NCBI GenBank assembly: GCA_013397455.1
Contig: VYZB01000168.1
Span: 1,206,839 to 1,270,838, forward strand
Length of the DNA: 64,000 nt
Origin: Crotophaga sulcirostris
Taxonomy: Eukaryota; Chordata; Aves; Cuculiformes; Crotophagidae
Direction of reading: 5' to 3'
Shown here: one piece after another, positions 12,901 to 22,452 of the stretch
Numbering within the stretch: position 1 is the first letter of the stretch
Layout of the letters: each line of letters opens with the position of its first letter
Notes under the pieces: model-generated
What the model was told of the DNA's origin: nothing
Databases searched by the model: none
The model's input: only the letters and a program-made list of their open reading frames with translations
Made by a program: the position numbers and the translations under genes

Positions 12901-15236
12901 GCTGAAAAATGTGGCTGCATATTTCCAGCTCTTAAGGCTAGGCAAGGCCCTCCTCAGTCATCCAGCCTCTTCTGCCCTTTGCTCTTGACCACCACACATA
13001 GAGAGTCTTCTGCCAGCCCTCCCTGACAGGTGCAATCCACTTTTCCGTTGAACAGAAGACACTTTCTGCAATCTCACTCACTCTTTACCCAGGCAAAATT
13101 TCCAGATACTGTCTGACAACTTCCTTCAAAAGACTATTCCATCAGCTGCCTGGCTTTTATGATACTATGTAATTTGAATCCTCTGGTAAAGAAAGCCCTG
13201 TCTGTGGCACTGGCCACTGGCCGGTGCGGGATATGGGACCAGATGAACCACACTTTTCATCCAAGGTGACAAGGATCCTTAATTTTTTCCCCTACTTCAG
13301 TACTGACTTTCCTGATCTCTTCTGGCTGAATATAGGGGGAAAACATAATATAAAACAAAAACAAATTGTCCCCTGGTTCTGTTATTATATTTCAGAAAAG
13401 CCTATGTTCCTAATTCACCCTTTAATTAAGAGGTTTTTTTCGACCAAGTAAATGCTATGAAATTTGGTTGTTGTTGCTTATTTTTTCCCCCTCAAGGAGA
13501 AAAGTAGTACCCTTTTTTTCCTTCCCTAAAATACCCAAAGGCACCAGTATATGTAGATACTGGGGGACAAAAATCATCATAATCCTCAAACGTGTAGGAA
13601 ATACAAATTTAACCTGGAGAAAGGTAAGAATTGAAACAAAAGCTTTAGAAATACAAACTTTAATTTCTTTCTTTCCTCCACATTACGTAACTTTAAAACA
13701 AATCCATTCTTGTAGGGATTATTAGTTGATAAGGTAGTGGGGCTAGCTAAAGAACAGTTTTCAGTGCAAAACTCAACAACCAAGCAAGAGATCCCAGAAA
13801 ATTGGAGTTTGTATTGGAAATGCTGACACAACCATAACAACAGCATCATAACTGGCTGCAGCTGCTTTTAGAAACCAGAATCCATGTCCAGACCCCTGAA
13901 AAAAAAGAGTTAACATATAGCCTTCTAATTTATGAAGCAATCTGGGCTATCTGTTTGACATTATCAAAACACATACATGCTCATCTGTAAAGGAGATTAT
14001 AATGTACAGGAGGTTGCTTTTTTCCTCTCCGTTCCATCAAGATATCCAATTGCATTTTGATTGTTTTAAGGGGTTGTTCTTTAGACCCAAGGTATAAAGC
14101 CTCCTCTGTTTTGTTCCAGTTTATTTGTGCATTTACCTCCCTAAAACTTGTTTGGTTTACTACCATACTAAATGCTGTATGTGTTGCTTTCAGCCAGGCA
14201 AGCCTTATGTTTCAATTATGGAGGAGTTTATTCAGCACCTGTATTGCGTTGTGCTTCTTTTCAACTAAATTTCCATTTCCCAAAGGCTATATGCATGAAT
14301 GTGTATACATTCCTTTTTTCTTATGTATACACACACACAAATCTATACATTTATACACATATATGAATGTATCATCTTAATTGAATGCTCATTTTCATAG
14401 CACCTTTGAATTTCTAAGATATCTAAAACCTTCATAAACATCCTTAGACTTAACAAGGTTTTAATTTTTCTATCATCTGTCTTTGTAATCAAACAGACAG
14501 AATATAATGAATGGAAGCCTTGTTTATGTACCCCCGAGGTATCTTAAATTTCAGAATTATTTATACTTTTGCAAAGGTAAAGCAGCAAAAGAACTAAACT
14601 ATTCTTTTCATATTGCATTTTTCTAACTGCACAGAGTGCTTACTGAGTGAGGTTTGGGTCAGGTAGGAACATCATCAGGTAGGAACACCTAACCACAGGA
14701 CTGCAGTGGTGGATTTCGGGAGATTTGGGGGGTTTTGTGCTTTTTTCTCCTGCCTAAATTAGGGATGGAACAATGTTGCAGCTCTGAGTCTATGGAAGAC
14801 TCTAGCTTTTCCACTGTTCACTATCTTCACTCTCTAAGCGCACTCACCCGCATGTGTTTCAGTAAATCTCAGTTAGTTGAGGAATACTGATTTCTTCTGA
14901 CTTCCTAAATAGAATATTATGGAGACCTGCGTGTTTTAAATTAAAACACATTTCAGGCCCCGGGTACAAGTAAGCTTTGGTAGAAAAGGCTGTTTAAACC
15001 TATTGGGACAGTCCTATATTTAGATTACATTAATTCATAAATATTATACTAAATACCACTTAAATTGGCCTTAAATGACTTCAAAGATAATGCATTATAA
15101 TATGGCTGTCCTGAGAGCACTAACCTTTATGTCTCCCAGTAACTCAGCCTTTAAGCATACTCCACTGCTAGATAAGAAGGGGGGAAGTTATGAATGAATG
15201 GCTTGCTAAATTGTTCACGTGTGATTAGTTAACTCT

Positions 15237-15280
15237 GTGCGTGTGTATGTGTGTGTGTATGTTTGAGTGTGTGGGTGGGT
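15237..15280. repeat. Imperfect TG array
   Basis: A GTGTGT-rich stretch with A and GGG interruptions, followed directly by complex sequence. Confidence 0.7.
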
Positions 15281-16696
15281 CAGCTCTACCCCAGTAGATT
15301 ACTACCCGCAGATCTCAGCACACAGCCTCTTCCCAACCCTAGAGCAAAGTACCACAGCAGGACCCTGTTCCTGCCCTGTGTGGAGAGAAGTGAGGATGGG
15401 GGAAATACACAGCAGCTACACTTGTGCCATGAAAGCTTGTTTTCTTGGGGATTTGGCAAGCCTTTCCCGCCTTCTCTCACATGCTGTTTTCCCCGTACCC
15501 TTTTCTCTCTTTGCGTGTCTGCAAGAGAATCGTGCTTCCCTGCCTCTTCCCTGATATCTAGCCTGTTATTAGCCAGGGATAATGGTGAGAGAACCTGGGA
15601 CTTCACTCTCTTTTTGTGGTAGATTTTTTAGGAGTGGGGCATAGTTGAGTACTTTATCTTCAGGTTCTTAATTTTCCGTTTCCTCCTGTTATACAGGAGC
15701 ACCACAATAGGATCTCTTCGTAGTATTTTCAAGAATACACACCCTGTGATTTCATTTCAATGGATTTACACCTAAAATTACTATGGTTGCTATGTTTTTA
15801 CTTTAAGCTAATCCCCATCTCTTCCCTCCTCCCAACACAAACCCACCATCACCCCCTCCATACCTCAGGTTTTCTCTCCGTTCACTTAAATAAACTACAG
15901 CCTACTATTAACCCTTCAGGCTATACCACTGCCACAGCCTCATCATCTGGATTAGGAATGAAATCAACTGAGAGTGATGGATCAATTAATGTATAAGCAT
16001 TATGCATCACTTGTGGAAAGCATCTCGGGGTTTCATATTGCCATCCTACTCCTGAGAGCCAAGTTGGACTACCTTATACAATTCTTCACCTATGCTTGCA
16101 AAACCAAGCCAAAATAAGGAGATCTGTGAATACTATGCTTCACATGACTGCATTTAGAGAAGGAAAAAGAAAAAAACATTGATTAAAAAGAAATAAAATG
16201 AAATTAAATAATTAAAAAAGCCAAACACAATCCTCATCCTTCAAAGCCCCATCATGCTTTTTGACTTAATAGTAATTAATCACTACTGGCAAGAAAGTCA
16301 TTTTTTTCCAGGTAGCCAGAGGCACATTTTTATCAGGATTAGCTAATAAATCAGCGGCATCGCTAGAAAGGAGTTCAAACTCTTCTCGGATGTACTAAAT
16401 AAAAGCGATCTCTGAAACGCTAGCAACTCAGTGTCTATTGAAGCTTCACTCAAACCCTAGCCTACGAAATAACAATCATCATCATTTTTCCTTCCAAAGT
16501 CCAAAACTTCTAGGAGGTTAAAAATGACTGTTTCTTTCAAGATGAACTCATGCAATTTGGTTTGATGAGGTGACAAGATTTCCCACCTGGCTTTTTTCCT
16601 AGGTTGCAGTTTTAGAACATAAATGAAGGGAAATGAAGTTAGCATCTTGCTTAATTCAAGAATATGTGTTAAACACATCCAAGCAAGATAAATGAT

Positions 16697-16736
16697 CCCT
16701 CTCTCTCTTTCTCTCTCTCTCTCCCTCCCTCCCCAC
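16697..16736. repeat. CT-rich microsatellite
   Basis: Runs of CT with CCCT interruptions over about 40 bp. The minus-strand reading frame through it gives an artefactual RERERER peptide. Confidence 0.9.
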
Positions 16737-18587
16737 CTTCCTGAGTTTGTCTCTGTGAATACAGGCATACAGTAAAAGCAAACCTGAACCTAAAGAGGAA
16801 CAATTCACATCTGTGAAACAGGAATTAAAGTTAGTATATAAACCGATTAATTAAAGATTTAAGATAGAATGTAATAAAATAATAAAATATCATCAACAAA
16901 TGAGAATAACATTCCTCCACCACAAAAATCCTTTTTTGAGGTGTTACCTCAAAGATTTCCTCTGTACTATGTTGAGTGATTCTCTTCAGTGTAGCTTTTA
17001 CTGTTGCTATTTTTATTTTATAGAAACCTCAGATAATTTTTGCAAACACATGCGTGCACACACAAGCTAAGTGTCTACTCTCACTATGCCTCATCTATTA
17101 GATCAAACCTCCCAGGACCCTCTTTCCCTGTGCTTCTTACTATTGTCTTTATTGTTATTACTAATAATTATTGCAGTACAGATGTCATGTTTAAATGATG
17201 CCCATCAGACTTTGACGTGGCTTCTAGGAAGCTAATCTGAAAAGAAAGCAAGGTTTGAAAGGGCTACTCTGATCATTGCAAATATGAGAAGGGTGTTTGG
17301 AGTGACCGGCAAGAAAGAATAGAAGAAATATTCTCTAACTTGGACTGAGTCCCTTGTCCCCGAGCCCAGAACGTTTTCTCTAGCCTGTGCAAAGCTGATA
17401 CTTTGCACCGTCAGAGTACAATTTCATTCGCGTTTCCTGGATGGAAGAGAGGAGGGGAGTGAGTGGGAAGCGAGAAGAGATGCGTGCTAAACATACCGTT
17501 AAGTTTAAGATTTACAACTCGCCAAGGTATCTGGAAAACTGAGAAGCCAGTTATGCTATTACCAGTGACTCTCCCTGCTAGGAGTCCACCAGGTTGGAGT
17601 AGACACTGCTACTGATCCTCTCCTGTAACAGATGCAACTTCCACTCTCCTCAACCCCCCCTGCAAAACCCTTTCTCCTCCTGCACTAAAACTGGAGTCAC
17701 ACCCCGATCACTTCTGATCTAATCTTTTCCTTTTCTCTTTTATTTTTTAGTAACTACATAGCTAATGAAATAGTTACATAAACACCCATACGTACAGAAC
17801 TGGAGTTAATAAAGTGGCTCGCTTTGCTCCTGGATCTCTCCTACTCCTAAGCGAGGTTACCGTGCAAATTATCAACTTCCTCCCTGTGAGTCCTACTTTC
17901 CTACCGGAGGATCCAAGCATCTCTCCCCCACTACACACACCCTCCCCCACCCCCAAAATGTGGTATCATCTAATCTGAAATGCACCTCCAGAGAACCTAA
18001 GCTAAGAAGGGAAAGGAGCGGGCAGAGTTGGAGTGAGTGAGGCATCGCAGGGGGAGTATATCTCCACTACCTTTAAAAAAAACCCTAAAAAGTTCCCAGG
18101 ATGGACTCTGGGCACATTAAAGTAGTGCTTGGAATATGCCTGCTTGGAGACTTCTCTTCTCTGGAACTGAGCTGTCACCCGTCCCTCCTGGCTTGCCCTC
18201 TCCAACACACACACATTTAGTGATTTTGTACAGCTCTCCCCCGCCCTGCTTGAGATAGATAGGCTTTTTTTATTGTTGTTTATATATCTGTTCCCACACT
18301 GAACAAAATCAAAATGAATTTCCAACATCCCCCCCATCCCCACCCGGAGCAACTCACTCTCCTCTGCTTATGGCTGTGGAGTGGACTACAAATAATACTT
18401 GTAACAGCAGTAAAAAATAAAAATTAAGGGAGGGGGAGATAAAAAAGAAAAGGAAAGAAAAAGAAAAATAAAAGGTGCCTGTGCCAGATACACAACAGTT
18501 GTAAAATAGGAGCTTCCCAGCTCCGCGCAAGCACACGGACAGACACACGGACTCACACACACCCTCTGGGTGGAAAATGTGCTGCCC

Positions 18588-18880
18588 AAAGATAAACGAG
18601 GAACCCCGCTCCCCCGTTTCAGCACCACGGCGTGCGGACAGCTGCCTGCCCGCCCAGCCGCCCTCTCCGCCGTCCGCCTGGACGCCCCAGCTTTCGCAAG
18701 TGCCTGCATCTCTAACCCGTCAAAAAGAGGGGAAAGAAATAAAAATACTGATAAACAAACCAAACGGAGCTGACTCCTTTCCTGCCTCTTTCTCTTCTTT
18801 TTCCAGGAGGGTCTATTATTTCTTTCCCTGCCCCCCAGCCTGCCGCCTCCGCCCCCGGGCCAGCCAAAAAATGAAATAAA
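18588..18880. promoter_or_regulatory. CpG-rich segment at the start of CELF4 intron 1
   Basis: About 18 CpG dinucleotides occur in roughly 290 bp, against very few in the surrounding intron. With the CpG-containing exon and the GC-rich flanks of the assembly gap it probably forms a CpG-island-like domain around the CELF4 5' end. It contains the split REST element. Confidence 0.6.
18618..18646 (+). promoter_or_regulatory. Split (expanded-spacing) REST/NRSF element
   Basis: A perfect left half-site TTCAGCACC (18618-18626) is followed by a 9-nt spacer and a right half-site GGACAGC plus TGCC (18636-18646). The canonical element has a 2-nt spacer, so the halves here are 7 nt further apart, within the known range of non-canonical REST sites. 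It lies about 340 bp inside CELF4 intron 1, in a CpG-rich stretch, where REST elements of neuronal genes often sit. Confidence 0.6.
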
Positions 18881-18977
18881 ATGAAATGAAATCGAAAGGA
18901 AAGAGAGAAAGAGATACCCAGAGAGAGCGCGGGAGACTGCCTTCCTCTCCCGATCTCTCCCGGGAAAGTTCAGGAGG

Positions 18978-18987
18978 TAACTCACCT
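18978..18987 (-). other. CELF4: CELF4 exon 1 splice donor
   Basis: Read on the minus strand, the exon ends AAAG and the intron starts GTGAGT at 18985, a consensus U2-type donor. The break falls after the first base of a Gly codon (phase 1). The open frame continues into the intron for many codons, but the protein after MHKG no longer resembles the CELF family, so the donor marks the true exon end. Confidence 0.93.
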
Positions 18988-19265
18988 TTGTGCATGCCAG
19001 TGAACCTGTCCTTCAGCACAGTCAGTTCATAGATCTTCCCGAACTCCTCGAAGAGCGGTTTGAGGTCCTTCTCGTCCAGGTTACGGGGGATCTGCCCAAT
19101 AAAGAGCTTAATGGCATCGTGGTCCTTCATTGGGATGGTGGATGGGTTTCCGGGACTATGGTTTAATCCGTTCATATGCCCGTTGGTGCTGGGGTTGCTG
19201 TGATTGCTACTCAGGCTGGTATTGTCTGGTTGTCCGTTTGCTAACGTGGCCATCTTTATATACAT
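18986..19265 (-). CDS. CELF4: CELF4 (BRUNOL4) first coding exon, partial gene
   Basis: CELF4 is a neuronal RNA-binding protein of the CUGBP/ELAV-like family that acts on splicing, stability and translation of UGU-rich transcripts. The exon encodes 93 residues plus the first base of the next Gly codon. Residues 1-5 read MYIKM, with a second in-frame Met at residue 5 (19251-19253). Residues 5-50 are a low-complexity Asn/Ser/Gly/Pro leader. RRM1 starts near residue 51: RNP2 (LFIGQI) is at 54-59, helix 1 ([13 protein letters not shown]) at 64-76 and strand 2 ([10 protein letters not shown]) at 77-86. The exon ends after MHK, just before the RNP1 motif, which must lie on exon 2, outside the window to the left. 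The start is the first in-frame AUG; the second has a better Kozak context (A at -3, G at +4). The [11 protein letters not shown] start and the invariant RRM1 separate it from CELF3, CELF5 and CELF6. Confidence 0.95.
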
Positions 19266-19295
19266 AGAGAAAATCTTCTTTCCTTTTTTTCCCCC

Positions 19296-19417
19296 TCTTC
19301 TTTTCTCTCTCCCTCCCTCTCTCTCCCTCTCTCTCTCCCTCTCTCTCGCTCTCTCGCTCCCTCTCCCTCTTTCACACACACACACACACTCACACACACA
19401 CACACTCCTCCCTCTCC

Positions 19418-19453
<36 letters not shown>
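19296..19453. repeat. Compound CT/CA microsatellite in the CELF4 leader
   Basis: CT-rich arrays (about 19296-19370 and 19407-19453) flank a CA array (19373-19405). In the CELF4 sense strand this reads as GA, then GU, then GA repeats, ending about 30 nt before the start codon. The GU block matches the UG-rich sites preferred by CELF proteins. Array length is likely polymorphic. Confidence 0.9.
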
Positions 19454-19455
<2 letters not shown>

Positions 19456-19466
19456 GTCTGATCTGA

Positions 19467-19487
19467 TTTTTTTTTTTTTTTTTTTTT
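19467..19487. repeat. T21 homopolymer (A21 in CELF4 sense)
   Basis: An uninterrupted run of 21 T on the plus strand lies just upstream of the GA/GU compound repeat and directly after the start-stop AUG in the sense direction. Confidence 0.9.
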
Positions 19488-19491
19488 ACAT
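19486..19491 (-). promoter_or_regulatory. Start-stop upstream AUG (AUG-UAA)
   Basis: On the minus strand an ATG (19491-19489) is followed at once by TAA (19488-19486), 221 nt upstream of the first CELF4 AUG. If it lies within the mRNA leader it is a minimal one-codon uORF, a class known to pause initiating ribosomes. The context at -3 is T, so initiation would be weak. Confidence 0.4.
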
Positions 19492-19719
19492 TGAAGATCT
19501 GTGTCCTTTCCGTTTAAACAGGCTGGATCAGTTCAAATTCCCAGCCAGACTAGGGGGTGGGGTGTGAGTGTGTGGATGTGTGTGTGTGCGGGGAAGGGAG
19601 GCTGGGGGTGGGGGATTGCTTTTGCCTCTACTCTGGTTAAACCCCCTCCTCCCATCCAACCACCCCCCTGTCTGTCTGCCCGGGAGAAGCTTAATGGTAT
19701 CTTCCAACACAGCCCCTGG

Positions 19720-19729
19720 CTATAAATAG
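19720..19729. promoter_or_regulatory. MEF2-consensus or TATA-like motif
   Basis: CTATAAATAG matches the MEF2 consensus CTA(A/T)4TAG exactly, and it also reads as a TATA-like element on either strand. It sits 455 bp upstream of the first CELF4 AUG. MEF2 factors are active in neurons, as is CELF4. Which reading applies, if either, cannot be decided from sequence. Confidence 0.4.
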
Positions 19730-19740
19730 CACTAGGCGCA

Positions 19741-20836
19741 TGGCTCTTTGAGAGACAGTCAATTTCTATTGTGCCAAGTGAGCAAAGGGGAACGGTTGCG
19801 TTTTTAGGACCAATGATGATGATTTTTTTTTTTCCTTTTCCTTTGCAAGCCCTCCGATCAATCGCTGTCTTTATAATTTCAGTGATCATCGGGAATTCTG
19901 CCTTTTTATTTGAAAGGGGGGAAAAAAACAAATCCAAGGTGTTCTGATTTCTTCCTATTATAATGATGTGTCTTATTTATTATTTACTCTTACTGTGATT
20001 TCGCAATTGATAATAAAAGCAGTTCAGATACGGATGAATCCTCGGGCTCAGAGGCTGCTTTTGCTGTTGTTGTTGTGGTTGTGATTTTAAAGTCTCTCTA
20101 CTATATATGTTCTTGTTGCATCTAAACAAAAATGCATGCTCTTTAAGCTCTTTAAAAAAACCCAAATGCTGATGATGACATCAAGCTAGGAAATGCACAG
20201 ACTGTGTTACTGTAGCTCAGTGAAGGGAGACAAAAAGAAATCGAGGTGACTATTGTTAATTTTCATGCTGCCGATATTTATTTTACGTACAATCAGTGCG
20301 GGCGTTATCTCCTATACTGGCTGTGTGTGGTGTGTGTGCCTCCGTGTGTGTGTATTGAAAAGGGATTGATTAGATAAGATTTTCTTGCCCGACTTTCAAG
20401 CCATCAGGATATTCTGTCTCTCTCTGATGGAAACATAAATTGTATTTTGTAGTCATCAGGGATCGGGAGTTGCTTGTCCGAACAATGCTCTCTAGACAAA
20501 GTGTACTGTATGGTGGAAATGAAATCAGCTCTCTTTTCATAGCATCTGGGGGTGGGGAGGGTAGGGAAGCTCGGATTAAGGACACAACTCCCCCTTGCCC
20601 CCCAAATAATAATAACAGTAATCCGGACAGTAACAAAACAAGGCTCTGCATGTGCTCAGAGCAATTTTTCTTTTTTCTTTCTTTTTTTTTTTTTTTTTTC
20701 TTTTTTCTTTTTCCTCCTCTCGGTTCCCGTGCAAACTGCGCGGGGATGAAGCTCGGAGAAAATAACAGCAGGCGAGCTCGGAGCAGCTTGCGAGTTACCT
20801 GAACCCCCACTCACCCTCCTCGGCCCCCCATCATTT
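19741..20836 (-). promoter_or_regulatory. CELF4 upstream promoter region
   Basis: No coding sequence is recognised. The segment holds an inverted CCAAT (19812-19816), a CRE-like TGACATCA near 20176-20183, T-rich tracts (20665-20714) and rising GC content toward the assembly gap. Open frames here are low-complexity and overlap on both strands, so none is credible as a gene. Confidence 0.45.
20665..20714. repeat. T-rich low-complexity tract
   Basis: The tract is nearly all T with scattered C over about 50 bp, next to the assembly gap. It may have contributed to the assembly break. Confidence 0.85.
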
Positions 20837-21528
20837 NNNNNNNNNNNNNNNNNNNNNNNNNNNNNNNNNNNNNNNNNNNNNNNNNNNNNNNNNNNNNNNN
20901 NNNNNNNNNNNNNNNNNNNNNNNNNNNNNNNNNNNNNNNNNNNNNNNNNNNNNNNNNNNNNNNNNNNNNNNNNNNNNNNNNNNNNNNNNNNNNNNNNNNN
21001 NNNNNNNNNNNNNNNNNNNNNNNNNNNNNNNNNNNNNNNNNNNNNNNNNNNNNNNNNNNNNNNNNNNNNNNNNNNNNNNNNNNNNNNNNNNNNNNNNNNN
21101 NNNNNNNNNNNNNNNNNNNNNNNNNNNNNNNNNNNNNNNNNNNNNNNNNNNNNNNNNNNNNNNNNNNNNNNNNNNNNNNNNNNNNNNNNNNNNNNNNNNN
21201 NNNNNNNNNNNNNNNNNNNNNNNNNNNNNNNNNNNNNNNNNNNNNNNNNNNNNNNNNNNNNNNNNNNNNNNNNNNNNNNNNNNNNNNNNNNNNNNNNNNN
21301 NNNNNNNNNNNNNNNNNNNNNNNNNNNNNNNNNNNNNNNNNNNNNNNNNNNNNNNNNNNNNNNNNNNNNNNNNNNNNNNNNNNNNNNNNNNNNNNNNNNN
21401 NNNNNNNNNNNNNNNNNNNNNNNNNNNNNNNNNNNNNNNNNNNNNNNNNNNNNNNNNNNNNNNNNNNNNNNNNNNNNNNNNNNNNNNNNNNNNNNNNNNN
21501 NNNNNNNNNNNNNNNNNNNNNNNNNNNN
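20837..21528. other. Assembly gap (692 N)
   Basis: A continuous run of N. The sequence on both sides is GC-rich, so a GC-rich promoter segment was probably lost to poor sequencing coverage. The long open frame that spans the gap on the minus strand is an artefact of N codons. Confidence 0.99.
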
Positions 21529-22438
21529 GCGACTACACCCCTCCCCTGGGCAACCGACGACGCCGGTGGACTGGGGGGCAAGAACAGGCCTGATTGCATT
21601 CTTCCCTTCCCCCTGGTCCCGAACCTGGGGGCGATACCCGATTCCTGCCCCCGGCAGCCTTCGCTGTCTTTTCGGGCTCTTGGAGCATCTCTGGCCGTTA
21701 ATGGGGAGGTAGCTGCTGTCAGACGGCTGATGCCGGGCTGGTGGCAGGCACCGCGCATTGTCTGCTGTCTGACCAAGCGTGCTATTTATTGGGGTCTAAG
21801 CGGGGGAGAATCTGTCTACCTATCCTTCCCGGGCACATACTTACGACGTTTAAAGTCTAAGCGCAGAGAGATCTGACAGCCTGGGGTCTGCAAGGAGGGT
21901 AAAACCCTCAGACAGCCCATCTCCCAAATCCCCAGCTCCGTGACTCACCTCCTTTCAAATCCTGCTTTGTGCCTCGGACTGTGATAAAAGAATGACAACA
22001 ACAACAAAACCCGCAAGAAACAAAATCTTCCAGCAACCCCCACCCTGAATCAGGACGTTAAAAATCTTAATATCTGCTCTTTCTGAATCTCCAAACCCGG
22101 CCCGTGATAGAGCTAGGGAGACTCACTGAGAGAAGGTTTGTTAGATCTTTTTTAAGGAGGGAATATCCACTATAGTGAAAAGTGAAACAGCATTCAGCTG
22201 ATCCATCCCAGGGATAGCTCTGTTAACACCTTGTCCATGAGCAGGCCACCCTGCCTGCAATCATGGCTTATCCCAAATGAAAGCCAATTAAAAGAACAGG
22301 GCAGTGAAAAATGTCGTTCTGTTGCCCAGCGGTGTCCCTTTCATAACAATATATATTTTTTAAAACTTTGAGCTGGTCCACGCCCGGTTTTCACAGAACC
22401 GTAAGTATAGTCATTTAGAAATGGATGCTGTTCAAGTA
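21529..22438. other. GC-rich right flank of the gap, then ordinary upstream DNA
   Basis: The first 250 bp are GC-rich with several CpGs, consistent with the far edge of a CELF4 CpG island. The rest is ordinary mixed sequence. No gene is recognised. Confidence 0.5.
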
Positions 22439-22452
22439 CAGCCCCCTGGTGC
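22439..22452 (-). promoter_or_regulatory. CTCF-like site upstream of CELF4
   Basis: The minus strand reads GCACCAGGGGGCTG, a match to the CTCF core CCASYAGRKGGCRS at 12 of 14 positions. It lies about 3.2 kb upstream of the CELF4 start, just outside the GC-rich promoter domain, a common place for an insulator or loop anchor. Confidence 0.45.

Larger units (their letters stand above)
1..18985 (-). other. CELF4: CELF4 intron 1, 5' portion
   Basis: This stretch lies downstream of the exon 1 donor on the minus strand, and the next CELF4 exon is not reached by position 1. The intron is therefore longer than about 19 kb in this species, in line with the very large first intron of CELF4 in other amniotes. 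No CELF coding sequence, nested gene or other plausible exon was recognised. It is AT-rich with several CA arrays, which read as UG repeats in the pre-mRNA, one inverted-repeat element (4871-5045) and a few short palindromes. Complex, non-repetitive stretches at about 6490-6600, 10860-10990, 11755-11885 and 16255-16440 look like possible conserved noncoding elements. Confidence 0.85.
19266..19740 (-). promoter_or_regulatory. CELF4: CELF4 5' leader and likely core promoter
   Basis: This stretch lies directly upstream of the CELF4 start on the minus strand. In the sense orientation it holds, from far to near, a TATTTATAG motif (19720-19729, TATA-like or MEF2), a CG-poor GT/GA-rich part, an A21 run, a GA array, a GU array and a second GA array, then the start codon. 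An inverted CCAAT lies further up at 19812-19816. If the TATA-like motif is used, transcription would begin near 19690 and give a leader of about 425 nt. The start site itself cannot be seen from sequence, so the boundaries are inferred. Confidence 0.5.

Noticed and set aside
14659..14687. Direct repeat TCAGGTAGGAACA, two copies 16 bp apart
   Set aside because: Too short and isolated to separate from local slippage.
14931..14949. 9-bp inverted repeat GTGTTTTAA around one base
   Set aside because: Low complexity and expected by chance in AT-rich DNA.
18386..18985. Open frame of 199 codons just after the CELF4 donor
   Set aside because: It is intron read-through in GC-rich and low-complexity sequence, with no domain; the donor and family comparison place the exon end at 18986.
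20811..21776. Open frame of 321 codons on the minus strand
   Set aside because: Most codons are N from the assembly gap, and the flanks have no family resemblance.
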